Source: an uncultured Bacilli bacterium
GTDB taxonomy: Bacteria > Bacillota_I > Bacilli_A > RF39 > UBA660
Direction of reading: 5' to 3'
DNA length: 46,003 nucleotides
Assembly: GCA_934131175.1 (NCBI GenBank)
Contig: CAKOZD010000012.1
Location: forward strand, 1-46,003
Positions 1-8,621 of the stretch are shown here, piece after piece. How positions within the stretch are numbered: the stretch's first letter is position 1; every line of letters begins with the position of its first letter. The notes beneath the pieces were generated by a model that saw only the letters and a program-made list of their open reading frames with translations, ran no database searches and had not been told where the DNA came from. The position numbers and the translations under genes are program-made.

Positions 1-9
1 TTAGTTTAA

Positions 10-174
10 TATTTAAAAAGTTATCACAATAGTATGGGCAACCCTTTATTTTTTTATAACTCTAAAATGGCAAAGGGGGTTACACTTCCATTTTTATCAT
101 ATGGCGGAAGTTCTTTACTTATTAGTATGGCTAGTGTTGGAATATTACTATCTATTTATAGATTTAATAATTAA
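10..174 (+). pseudogene. C-terminal fragment of an FtsW/RodA/SpoVE (SEDS) protein
   Basis: The frame ending with TAA at 172-174 encodes GVTLPFLSYGGSS followed by a hydrophobic tail, which is the signature last loop and last helix of SEDS peptidoglycan glycosyltransferases (FtsW, RodA, SpoVE). An in-frame TAA at 7-9 closes this frame, and the residues encoded at 10-63 do not look like the NIG..TGxxP helix that normally precedes the motif. The other two forward frames also close within 32 bases. This is therefore a truncated remnant, or a gene with a frameshift and divergence near the window edge, and not simply a gene cut by the window. The family assignment of the tail is firm; its pseudogene status is inferred. 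Confidence 0.55.
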
Positions 175-250
175 TTATAAACTTTCTATTTTTTCTTCTT
201 TTTTATGTGAAAATTTTGTGTTATTATGTATATGATATGGAGGTAATAGA

Positions 251-781
251 GTGAGTGAAAATTTAAATAAAAAGAAGAATAATAAGAAGAAGATTTTAGT
301 TATCATTTTATTTATTTGTGCTATTGTTCTTTTAGGAGTAGGAGTATATTTTAATTTTTCTTCTAAGAGTAATAGTGATAATAAAAGTAAAAAAGATACT
401 AATAATAGTCAAGAAAAAGTTGATTTAAATAAAAATGAATATGAAAAACCATCAAGTGATGATGTTATTAATACATCTGATATATTAAAAAGTAATCATG
501 ATGTTAATGGCATAATCTTAAGTGATGTTTTGTTTGCTAAAAAAGGTGAGTATGAAGTTATTAGAGGAAATGCTACTAATACAACAGGAACTGATATTGA
601 AAATTTAGGTTTACTTATTAAAATATTAGATGCAAACAAGAAAGAACTTGATTCTGTAACTGTTGTTTTTGAAAAGCTTCCTACAGACAATAAGAAATAT
701 TCTTTTGAAGCATATATGTTTAATAATGGTTCTATTAATGCAGTTGACTATAGTGCAGAAATAACTAAAGATTTTAATTAG
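251..781 (+). CDS. Small single-pass membrane protein with FxLYD-like extracellular domain
   Basis: GTG start with a GGAGGT ribosome site at 239-244. The 176-residue product has a Lys/Asn-rich cytoplasmic N-terminus, one membrane helix (about residues 15-36), a low-complexity Ser/Asn/Lys linker to about 75, and a C-terminal beta-rich domain (about 85-173). The domain pattern (G-I-x-L-S-D-V, Y-x-V-x-G-x-A-x-N, L-L-I-K-I-L-D) resembles FxLYD/DUF3426-type sandwiches found on Gram-positive surfaces. The stop lies 15 bases before the giant thrombospondin-repeat prepilin, so the two are almost certainly co-transcribed. Similar anchored proteins flank the other two giant prepilins, which suggests a partner role in assembly or anchoring. 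That role is inference; no catalytic motif is visible. Confidence 0.8.
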   Translation: MSENLNKKKNNKKKILVIILFICAIVLLGVGVYFNFSSKSNSDNKSKKDTNNSQEKVDLNKNEYEKPSSDDVINTSDILKSNHDVNGIILSDVLFAKKGEYEVIRGNATNTTGTDIENLGLLIKILDANKKELDSVTVVFEKLPTDNKKYSFEAYMFNNGSINAVDYSAEITKDFN

Positions 782-796
782 ATAGGTAGTGATAGT

Positions 797-3700
797 GTGC
801 GAAGGAAAAATAATAAAGGTTTTACACTGGTTGAATTACTTGTTACTATTTCAATTCTAGGAATTGTTTCGGTAATGGCAATGCCAGTTGTTAGAAATAT
901 AGTTGAAGCAAATAATATGAAAAAGTTTATTACTTATAAAGATTCTGTTGAAAGTAGTGCTAAACTTTATGTTGACTCTTATTCAGAAGATTTGTTTGGA
1001 AATAATAAATCTGGATGTGCTTATGTAACTTATGATCAGATGCAGGAAAAATCTTTAGTAAAAGATATATCTCAAGATTCTGTATCATGTGACTCTAGTA
1101 AGACTTTTGTAAAAGTTGTTAAATTGAATGGGAAATATTCTTATTCTTCTCAAATTGGATGTGGTAACTCTGATGAGAAAAATAAAAAAATTAATGATAA
1201 TGCGGTAAATATCTTATATCCTAAAGATGAGATTTCTAAGACTGCATCTTGTGAATTTGATTCAAGTTTAAAATTTAATTATCTTGTTCTTCCTGAAAAC
1301 TATACAGGGACTAGTAAAAAGAGACTTGATGTTAAGATAAGGTTGATTAGTGCAACAGGGATTTTACATAATGGTGAAGAAATATATTATACTTGGCGTG
1401 AGTCAAGAGATGATGTATCAAAAGATACTTGGACTAAAGCATCATTCAAGGGTATTTCTACTTCAAAACAAGAAAATGATATTTTAAGTGGAAATGATAT
1501 TACGATTGATTCAGATAGAATTGTATCTCCTGATAAAAAGACAGGAAGGTATTACTTAGCAGTTAAGTTTGTAAAAGTACTTGATATTACTGGTACATCT
1601 TTAAATGAAGAAGAAAAGACAGTTACATTTGGTCCATTTAATATTGATAATGATCCTCCTGTAATTAATTCTCTTAATGTTGTTTCTTCAGATAATTCAT
1701 TTAATAGTACATCAGTAAAAGTAAATATACAAGCAACAGATAATAATAAATTATCTTCTTTAAAAGAATTGTCTGTTTGTATTAAGACTGATGATTCAGA
1801 GTGTGAAGATGATGATTTTGAAGATTATAAAGGAAGTTATTCATTAAAATTAACTGGTAAGTATGATGGTAGTACTAAAAAAGTTTATGCGTGGGTAAAA
1901 GATAGTGCTGGTAATATTTCGGAGAAAAAAGAAGCTACTTATCAAGTTTATAAAGAGTGTAGTACTGTTAGTATTGACAAGAGCAATTTAATTTCAAAGG
2001 GTGCTTGTTCTAAGAAATGTGGTGGTGGATCTAGACTAGATAAATATGGTTTAGTTGATAAGCATACTGGAAATAAATGTTCTGGTGAAAAAGCCGTTAC
2101 TGAAAAATGCAATACTATGGATTGCTGCAGTAGTGTAACATATAAAGATTCTAATGTTTGCTCTAAAAAATGTGGTGGAGGAACTTATGGACAAAATGCT
2201 TATTCTAAGTATGATAGTTCTATAAGGTGTCCTTCAAGTGATAAGACAACAGGTGGTTCAAAGTGTAATACGCAATCTTGTTGTGATGATGTAACTTATA
2301 AAGATGGAGATAAGTGTAGTAAGACATGTGGTGGAGGAACTCATAACAGAGTTGCATATTCTAAGACAGATGGTTCAAGATGTCCTTCTAAAGATACTTC
2401 ATCAGGTGGTTCATCTTGTAATACTCAATCATGCTGTGAAAAATTCACTTATGGTAGTTGGAAAGATTGGAGTTCATGGGGAACTTGTAGTGCTGCATGT
2501 GGTACTGGAAAACAAACTAGAACAAGAACTCGACCTAAATTCTCAACATATGATAAGAGTAGTTGTGGAAATGATATTGAGACTCAGTCAAGAGACTGTT
2601 CTATTAAACCGACTTGTTGCACAGGCGCTACAGTAAGTTATTCTTCATGGAGTGATTGTAGTACTTCTTGTGGAACTGGTACTCAAACTCGTAAGAAAAC
2701 AACAATTCCTTGTACAGGTAGTCCTACAGTTGTTACAGAACAAAAAAGTTGTACAGTAATAACTGCTGATAAATATGTAAGTTCAACTGCTTGGAGTTGT
2801 AATGTGTCATGTGGTACTGGTGTAAATGAAAGGTATAATACATATAAAAAATGTGATGGCTCAACATATAGAGTTAAGGAAACAGGTAGTAGTTGTAATA
2901 CTGGTAAATCATGTTGTACAGGTGATAAGTTAATCAGTACAAGTGGTTGGACATGTGTAGGTAAGTGTGGAACTGGTACAAATCAGAGAACTAAAACTTA
3001 TCAAAGATGTGATGGCTCAACTTATACTAGTACAGAAAACGGAAGTTCTTGTAGTACAGGAATCAGTTGCTGTAGTAGTACTAAATTTGGTAGTTATGGT
3101 GATTGGAGTTATACAAGTGATTGTACTAAGAAATGTGGCGGTGGTACACGTACTAGACAAAGAACTCGTCCTAAACTTTCAAATTATGATAATAGTAATT
3201 GTGGTACAGATGTTCAAACAGATACCGTTAGTTGTAATACAGCAGCATGTCCTAAAAAGCCAACATGTACTATTGAATTGAGTGGTGGAACAAAAGGTTC
3301 TAATGGTTGGTATAAAGGTGGAACTGTTACTGCTAAGTTAAAAACAAGTGGAACTGTTACTAGTTATTCATTAGGTGGTAAGAGTACTAAAACGGCAACT
3401 GTTAATTCAGATGGAACACATACTATAAAAGGTGTAGTTAAAAATGATGGCGGACAAAATACTTGTTCAGTAACTATTAAATATGATAAAACTAAGCCTG
3501 TGTATACTAAAGTAAAATTATGTTGTGGTGATACTGGTAATAATGGATTCAAAGCCTATGTAGTTCTTAATTATAATGATGCAACATCTGGTCTTGGTAC
3601 TAGAAAAACTGGTTCATGGGACAATAAAAATAATACTAGTCATGGATATAATCATCCAAATATGAATTTTAATGGTCAAAAATCAGCTGGAGATACATTA

Positions 3701-3814
3701 GGTGCTTCTGGTACTTGGATTGGATATAAGCATGATGTTTGTGATATGGCTGGAAACTGTGCAAGTAGTAGTAATGGTAATCTTAGCTTTAGTAGTTGTT
3801 CTAAAAAATGTTAA
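797..3814 (+). CDS. Giant prepilin-like protein with eight thrombospondin type-1-like repeats
   Basis: GTG start with an AGGTAGTGAT-type site just upstream. The product has 1005 residues. Residues 1-8 are a short basic leader ending in Gly, followed by FTLVELLVTISILGIV, a type IV prepilin cleavage/methylation motif (cut expected between G8 and F9, conserved Glu at mature position 5). Residues 30-150 form a pilin-like head and about 155-285 a beta domain. Residues 286-387 are Ig-like and contain DSAGN. Residues 388-818 hold eight Cys-rich repeats of 44-61 residues with W-x-x-W-S, C-S-x-x-C-G-x-G and R-x-R-T-R elements, most with six Cys and a closing CC, as in thrombospondin type-1 domains. 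An Ig-like domain (820-898) and a final Cys-containing domain follow. It has about 60 Cys, no LPXTG and no catalytic motif. It is probably a surface adhesin displayed through a type IV pilus or pseudopilus system. Confidence 0.88.
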   Translation: MRRKNNKGFTLVELLVTISILGIVSVMAMPVVRNIVEANNMKKFITYKDSVESSAKLYVDSYSEDLFGNNKSGCAYVTYDQMQEKSLVKDISQDSVSCDSSKTFVKVVKLNGKYSYSSQIGCGNSDEKNKKINDNAVNILYPKDEISKTASCEFDSSLKFNYLVLPENYTGTSKKRLDVKIRLISATGILHNGEEIYYTWRESRDDVSKDTWTKASFKGISTSKQENDILSGNDITIDSDRIVSPDKKTGRYYLAVKFVKVLDITGTSLNEEEKTVTFGPFNIDNDPPVINSLNVVSSDNSFNSTSVKVNIQATDNNKLSSLKELSVCIKTDDSECEDDDFEDYKGSYSLKLTGKYDGSTKKVYAWVKDSAGNISEKKEATYQVYKECSTVSIDKSNLISKGACSKKCGGGSRLDKYGLVDKHTGNKCSGEKAVTEKCNTMDCCSSVTYKDSNVCSKKCGGGTYGQNAYSKYDSSIRCPSSDKTTGGSKCNTQSCCDDVTYKDGDKCSKTCGGGTHNRVAYSKTDGSRCPSKDTSSGGSSCNTQSCCEKFTYGSWKDWSSWGTCSAACGTGKQTRTRTRPKFSTYDKSSCGNDIETQSRDCSIKPTCCTGATVSYSSWSDCSTSCGTGTQTRKKTTIPCTGSPTVVTEQKSCTVITADKYVSSTAWSCNVSCGTGVNERYNTYKKCDGSTYRVKETGSSCNTGKSCCTGDKLISTSGWTCVGKCGTGTNQRTKTYQRCDGSTYTSTENGSSCSTGISCCSSTKFGSYGDWSYTSDCTKKCGGGTRTRQRTRPKLSNYDNSNCGTDVQTDTVSCNTAACPKKPTCTIELSGGTKGSNGWYKGGTVTAKLKTSGTVTSYSLGGKSTKTATVNSDGTHTIKGVVKNDGGQNTCSVTIKYDKTKPVYTKVKLCCGDTGNNGFKAYVVLNYNDATSGLGTRKTGSWDNKNNTSHGYNHPNMNFNGQKSAGDTLGASGTWIGYKHDVCDMAGNCASSSNGNLSFSSCSKKC
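1958..3250 (+). repeat. Eight tandem Cys-rich thrombospondin type-1-like protein repeats
   Basis: Repeat boundaries in the encoded protein are about 388-444, 445-496, 497-547, 548-608, 609-652, 653-707, 708-759 and 760-818. Repeats 4, 5 and 8 are closest to the eukaryotic consensus (WSSWGTCSAACGTGKQTRTR in repeat 4). Repeats 2 and 3 are near-duplicates sharing CGGGT and CNTQSCC, and repeats 6 and 7 share CDGSTY and GSSC. This suggests recent tandem duplication. The repetition is at the protein level within one open frame. Confidence 0.85.
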
Positions 3815-3821
3815 ATAATAA

Positions 3822-3853
3822 AAATCAAGGAATTAAGTTTTCCTTGATTTTTT
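3822..3853. terminator. Bidirectional rho-independent terminator between convergent genes
   Basis: An 11-bp perfect stem (AAATCAAGGAA at 3822-3832, TTCCTTGATTT at 3840-3850) with a 7-base loop. A T run follows on the plus strand and an A run precedes it, giving U's on the minus transcript. It sits between the prepilin stop and the arylsulfotransferase stop. Confidence 0.9.
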
Positions 3854-3855
3854 CT

Positions 3856-5556
3856 TTATTTAAAGTAAAAGTTATTAAAATTATATTTGAATACACGGTA
3901 GATACTACTTTTACAATTAAACTTAAATTTCTTTTTAATACTACCATCTTGGCTTGTTTCTTGGAAAGTACATTGTTGGGCTGAATCTACTATTATATTA
4001 TTGCTATATTCTTGAGTACTTCCCATATAAGCTGAGAATGGTACTTCAAAGCTTTCAACTAATTCATAAGTTTTATTATTCTCATCTACTTTATATTTAT
4101 AGTAGTATGACTTACCATTGTCTTTAGGTGATGAGTAATTTAGACCTATACTTTTCCAATTAAAATTAGGTTCTGTTGTCGAAATACCAATATTATTATT
4201 AAACATTGATAAGTAGTAGACTCCTTCTTCATTAGTCTCAATATAAGTTACTGTGTGTTGTCCACCAGAATTAGTAAAGTCACCAATTTTGTTATATAAA
4301 TATTTTTTCTCATCAAAGCCTTTATAAAAACTTTCATCTCCTAGAATGTAGACTATTTCTGGACTTTCAAAAATATTTTTAATTTTTATAATAGATGATG
4401 TTTCTCTAGAACTAAGAATTACTGTATCGTCTTTAAAATAATTAATAGTATTTATATGCATCCAGTCAACTCCAACAGGTTCTACTTCTTTTGCTACTTC
4501 ATCTTTATTATAGTAAGCATTTTTCCTTAAGTCTTTAAATACTTCTTCTAGTTTAAATGAATCTGTAATTTCTCCTGTTTCTAGATTTAGTTTTATAATT
4601 TCATCTTCGCAAGAGTCATCTTCCGTGTCACTTGAAAGAATTAGTAGATTTTCTTTTTCATCATCAAAGGCATAATCATGATGTAGTTTATGTTTTCCTA
4701 GTTTATATATTTTTTCTATTTTACCTAGATTGTTCATTCTAGCTAATTTTCTTTCTGATACACTGAAGTACATTTTATTATTGTTGAAAAGTAAGTTTAC
4801 TGCTCTATATCCAATTATTGGTATTTCACCTCTTACTATTCCATCATTATCTACTAAATGGATGTAATCTTGGTCTTCTCTAGAGTCTCCTAAAATTGCG
4901 AATAGACCATCTGATAATTCTTCATTATTATCTTCTTCTATTTTTAATTTTGTATCAGTATCTATTTTGTAATTTTCAAAATTTAAATTATAAGTATATG
5001 ATTGTTCTTCATTATCTTTATTTTTTAGAGTAAGTGTTAATTTATTATTGTAGCCCATGATAAAACCAATTAATTGATATGAATGTGTTTTTGTATAATT
5101 GTCTTCTCCAGTATTTTTTAGAGTTCTTTCAAAACTACTAAATCCATCTACTTCAATTTTATAAGATAGTTCTTCTTCAGTATCAGTATTAAAGTATAAA
5201 TTTATGGAATTAGTATTTGTCGAGTAGGGGTTATATATCATAAGTGGATTATCAATTGTATAGTTATTAGTTTTTAGTAAGTCATTAATTTTATTATCTA
5301 TTTCTTCTTGGAATAGTGTGTTATATGTAGTTATATGTTTATCTTTCATTGTAGAATAGGTGTATTCATTAATATTTGTTTTTATAATACTTGTGTTATT
5401 TTTTATCCAGTTTTTATTATTTAGATTATTTTTAATTGTATCATTATACTTATTTAGTGCAAGTATTCCAATAGGAATTAATAATATTATGAGGGTAGAT
5501 GAGTATAGTATTTTCTTTTTATTCCTTTTTAGATTATTTATAATTTTATTTTTCAT
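3856..5556 (-). CDS. Membrane-anchored arylsulfate sulfotransferase (ASST family)
   Basis: ATG start behind AGGAGGT. The product has 566 residues: a basic N-terminus, one membrane helix at about 16-35, a linker plus small beta domain (about 110-200, like the N-terminal domain of ASST), and then a beta-propeller-like region. The catalytic set known from E. coli AssT is present: HHDY at 292-295, DWMHIN with His367, SSRETS with Arg384 and GGQH with His434. ASST moves sulfate from a phenolic sulfate ester to another phenol through a sulfo-histidine intermediate. E. coli AssT is periplasmic; here the domain would face outward on a signal anchor. It is probably its own transcription unit, since terminators lie on both sides. 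Family membership is confident; the substrate is unknown. Confidence 0.88.
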   Translation of the reverse strand: MKNKIINNLKRNKKKILYSSTLIILLIPIGILALNKYNDTIKNNLNNKNWIKNNTSIIKTNINEYTYSTMKDKHITTYNTLFQEEIDNKINDLLKTNNYTIDNPLMIYNPYSTNTNSINLYFNTDTEEELSYKIEVDGFSSFERTLKNTGEDNYTKTHSYQLIGFIMGYNNKLTLTLKNKDNEEQSYTYNLNFENYKIDTDTKLKIEEDNNEELSDGLFAILGDSREDQDYIHLVDNDGIVRGEIPIIGYRAVNLLFNNNKMYFSVSERKLARMNNLGKIEKIYKLGKHKLHHDYAFDDEKENLLILSSDTEDDSCEDEIIKLNLETGEITDSFKLEEVFKDLRKNAYYNKDEVAKEVEPVGVDWMHINTINYFKDDTVILSSRETSSIIKIKNIFESPEIVYILGDESFYKGFDEKKYLYNKIGDFTNSGGQHTVTYIETNEEGVYYLSMFNNNIGISTTEPNFNWKSIGLNYSSPKDNGKSYYYKYKVDENNKTYELVESFEVPFSAYMGSTQEYSNNIIVDSAQQCTFQETSQDGSIKKKFKFNCKSSIYRVFKYNFNNFYFK

Positions 5557-5620
5557 AAGACCTCCTGTTTCTTTATAATAAGGGTCTAATGTGAAATTTT
5601 TGTAAAATTTTTATGGAAAA

Positions 5621-5651
5621 TAAAAAAACTATTAGTAAAATCCTAATAGTT
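5621..5651 (-). terminator. Rho-independent terminator of the deacetylase gene
   Basis: A 9-bp stem (AACTATTAG at 5627-5635, CTAATAGTT at 5643-5651) that overlaps the stop codon of the minus-strand deacetylase. On that strand it is followed by a run of about seven T's (5622-5628 complement). Confidence 0.85.
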
Positions 5652-7308
5652 AATCTACGATTTGTTTAAATCTTGCTAGTGTTATATCACTATGAATTGG
5701 GTATCTTGGTACTAAATATTTATTACTTTTTCTAGTTGCATTTTTATTTCCTCCTGCGAATGCCACTTTAAATCCTAAGTCTTTAATTGCTTGTATTGCT
5801 TCATCATCGTAACTATAGAATGGATAACAGAATGATGTGTTGTCTTTTATTATATCAAGAGATTTTTGAAGATCTGCTTTTGCTTCTTCATAGTTAGCAC
5901 AAACAAGTTGGCCCTTTTTACAATCTCCGTATTGATGCATATCATATGTATGGGACTGAATTTCTAAGTATGGAGAACGGTAATTTTCAATGTCCCACCA
6001 TCCAGCAATTAGAAATAGAGTTGCATGCATTTTATATTCTTCAAGAAGTGGAATTAATTTGTGCCCATTATGTCTTCCTGTACCTTTTGCTCCATCATCT
6101 ATTGTTATTAATACTGATTTTTCAGGTATATCAATTTCTCCATAAATCCATTTTGTAAATTCATCCATTGTTAGAGTTTTAAAATTATTATTTTTTAAGT
6201 AATCTAGATGTTCTCTAAATTTTTGAGTAGTTAAGCATATTCCTTCATTACATTCTTCACCAAGAGTTGAGTCATAGAAGAAGTGGTAATTTAATACAGG
6301 TACACTTACTTCTTTTTTCTGTTTTACTGGAGCAGTTTCTTTTACTTCAAGTCCTTGAGCCATTAAAATGACATTTTCAACAGTTGAATAGTTCTTTATT
6401 TGATAAGCATTCATATCTTCTAACTTAGAACTTGAAATGGATGGTTTGTTTGTAATATTTAGTTTTAAATTTTCATTTTTTTCTAAGTTTATATTTAATT
6501 CTTTAATAGTATTTGTAATAGTATCATTTAAATTATTAGTAAGTAATAATACTGCTTTTTCTTTTAAATTAATATTATTTTTTAAGTAATTAGAAAATTC
6601 ATCTTTAGTAATTGTATAATAACCATTTTCTTTTAATTTTTCTACTTGTTCTTTAAATGTTAGTAAAGGAGTACAATTTTCATCACTACATGTATTTTCT
6701 ATTTTGTCATATATTAGTACACTTACGTGATCTGTTCGTTTTTCTTTAGAATTATCATTATTAATTGTAGTAATTTTTTTATCTTTTTTAATACTTAATA
6801 ATTTATTTAAAAAATATACATAATAATTATCATCGTCACTATATTGAATTGGAATATTTATTCCAGTACTTAGAGTTAATACTTTGTTTTTATCTTTATA
6901 TAAAGTAACTTTATTTTTAGTTTTTAAATTTTTATTTAATACTATATAGTTAGTATTTAATACATCTTTTTTAGTGTTTTTTACTTTTTTAATATCTTTA
7001 TAATAAACATAGTAATCATTATCTTTTACTTTAAAATATTTATCACTTTTAGTTATATCTTTATATGATTCTAACTCTAATTCTGTATCTTTATAGATTG
7101 TTCCAATTACTTTTTTGTTTTTATCATAAATTTTTGTATCATTTTTAATTTTTACATATTTTGTATAGGAATTTTTTATTTGTTTTAATTCATTTTCTTC
7201 TTTTACATTTACTATTAATATTGTAGATATAATTAGTATTACTAATATAACTGGTACTAGTATTAATAGTAGTTTTTTATTTCTTTTTAATTTTTTTAAC
7301 TTTCTCAT
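5650..7308 (-). CDS. Membrane-anchored polysaccharide deacetylase (NodB/CE4 family)
   Basis: ATG start behind GGTGAG. The product has 552 residues: a basic N-terminus, one membrane helix (about 14-34), a Lys/Asn-rich stretch resembling SH3-like strands (about 45-175) and a divergent middle domain. The C-terminal NodB homology domain (about 330-552) has LITIDDGAKG (metal-binding Asp pair), SHTYDMH (SHxxxH zinc ligands) and FCYPFYSYDD. CE4 enzymes remove N-acetyl groups from peptidoglycan GlcNAc or other polysaccharides, as PgdA does for lysozyme resistance. It acts outside the membrane. The middle region also has a TKDEFSNYL segment resembling the start of a second, degenerate deacetylase domain. 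The exact substrate is not determinable. Confidence 0.87.
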   Translation of the reverse strand: MRKLKKLKRNKKLLLILVPVILVILIISTILIVNVKEENELKQIKNSYTKYVKIKNDTKIYDKNKKVIGTIYKDTELELESYKDITKSDKYFKVKDNDYYVYYKDIKKVKNTKKDVLNTNYIVLNKNLKTKNKVTLYKDKNKVLTLSTGINIPIQYSDDDNYYVYFLNKLLSIKKDKKITTINNDNSKEKRTDHVSVLIYDKIENTCSDENCTPLLTFKEQVEKLKENGYYTITKDEFSNYLKNNINLKEKAVLLLTNNLNDTITNTIKELNINLEKNENLKLNITNKPSISSSKLEDMNAYQIKNYSTVENVILMAQGLEVKETAPVKQKKEVSVPVLNYHFFYDSTLGEECNEGICLTTQKFREHLDYLKNNNFKTLTMDEFTKWIYGEIDIPEKSVLITIDDGAKGTGRHNGHKLIPLLEEYKMHATLFLIAGWWDIENYRSPYLEIQSHTYDMHQYGDCKKGQLVCANYEEAKADLQKSLDIIKDNTSFCYPFYSYDDEAIQAIKDLGFKVAFAGGNKNATRKSNKYLVPRYPIHSDITLARFKQIVD

Positions 7309-7409
7309 ATTCTCACCAACTTAATTATATTATATATTTTAGTTATTCACAATATTTATAATTTTATATTTTTATGTTATTATAAGTTTGTTTTGAGGAG
7401 GTTTAATTT

Positions 7410-8621
7410 ATGTGTGATATTGTTATTGTTGGAGGAGGAGTTAGTGGTATTGTTAGTGCGATTAAGTCTTCTAATGGTAGAAATAAAATTACTATTTTAG
7501 AAAGAAATGATAAGTGTTTAAAAAAGTTATTATTAACTGGAAATGGTAGATGTAATTATTTTAATGATGATACTTCTATTTCTAATTATCATAGTATGAG
7601 AGAAGATTTACTTGATAAAGTAATTAATAGTAATAATATGAGTCGTGTACTTGATTTTTATAATGAACTTGGAATTATTCCTAAGATAAAGAATGGGTAT
7701 TATTATCCTTTTTCTAATCAAGCAAGTACTATAAGAGATGCTTTAATGTTTGAAGTTATGAAGTTAGGTGTTTCTATTAAGTATAATTATTTAGTAGAAA
7801 AGATAGAACGCTCTAATAACAAATTTATTATTAATGATAGTATAGTATGTGATAAAGTTATTATTTCAACAGGTTCTTGTAGTTATCCTAAGACTGGTAG
7901 TGATGGTATGGGATATGATTTTTTAAGAAAATTTGGACATAATATAATTAAACCTTTACCTGCTCTTGTACAATTAAATAGTGATTTTAAATATTGTCGT
8001 GAATTAAGTGGAATTAGAAGTGATGTTATACTTAGTTTATATGAAGATAATAAGTTTATTTCTTCTTCTGTTGGAGAGGTACAATTAACTGATTATGGTA
8101 TTAGTGGTATCTGTACTTTTAATTTGAGTCATTTTGTAACAAGGGGACTTGATGCTTTAAAAAAAGAAGTAATTAAAGTTAATTTTTTACCTTTTATTAA
8201 AGATAATTATATGGAATGGTTTAATGCTTATAGTAATAAGCATAGGGATAAGAATATTTATATGTTACTTTGTAATATTTTAAATTATAAACTTGTTAAA
8301 GTTATATTAAAGGTTTGTTCTATTAGTAATGAAACATATTATAATGAGCTTGATTATAATAGTCGTAGTTTATTAATTGAGAATTTAACTAATTTTAAAT
8401 TTAATATTGTTAGTACAAAAGATTTTAATTTTAGTCAAGTTTGTAATGGGGGAGTTAGTCTTGATGAGGTTAATCTTAGTACTTTTGAGTCTTTAATAGT
8501 AGATGGGTTATATATTACAGGTGAAGTATTAGATATTAATGGTAACTGTGGTGGATATAATTTGATTTGTGCAGTTATTAGTGGAATATTAGTTGGAGAT
8601 GATTTAAGTGATAAGAGTTAG
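7410..8621 (+). CDS. FAD-dependent oxidoreductase, HI0933/BaiN family
   Basis: ATG start behind GAGGAGG. The product has 403 residues, typical for the family. An N-terminal Rossmann motif, IVGGGVSGIVSAI (about 5-17), binds FAD. The family signature TGNGRCN follows at about 43-49, and STGSCSYPKTGSDG at about 151-164. The C-terminal GLYITGEVLDINGNCGGYN (about 370-388) closes the flavin site. The family is largely uncharacterised; the best-studied relative is a bile-acid/steroid-pathway reductase, BaiN, but that function cannot be transferred here. It overlaps the next FAD protein by 14 bases, so the two are probably translationally coupled. Confidence 0.88.
   Translation: MCDIVIVGGGVSGIVSAIKSSNGRNKITILERNDKCLKKLLLTGNGRCNYFNDDTSISNYHSMREDLLDKVINSNNMSRVLDFYNELGIIPKIKNGYYYPFSNQASTIRDALMFEVMKLGVSIKYNYLVEKIERSNNKFIINDSIVCDKVIISTGSCSYPKTGSDGMGYDFLRKFGHNIIKPLPALVQLNSDFKYCRELSGIRSDVILSLYEDNKFISSSVGEVQLTDYGISGICTFNLSHFVTRGLDALKKEVIKVNFLPFIKDNYMEWFNAYSNKHRDKNIYMLLCNILNYKLVKVILKVCSISNETYYNELDYNSRSLLIENLTNFKFNIVSTKDFNFSQVCNGGVSLDEVNLSTFESLIVDGLYITGEVLDINGNCGGYNLICAVISGILVGDDLSDKS

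Noticed and set aside
1958..3250. Repetitive DNA that might suggest a CRISPR or satellite array
   Set aside because: Units are unequal (44-61 codons), diverged at the DNA level and keep one open frame with conserved Cys, so they are protein-domain repeats.
5360..5578. 72-codon hydrophobic plus-strand frame resembling a small membrane protein
   Set aside because: It is the antisense of the arylsulfotransferase signal anchor and its ribosome site; no plus-strand ribosome site precedes it.
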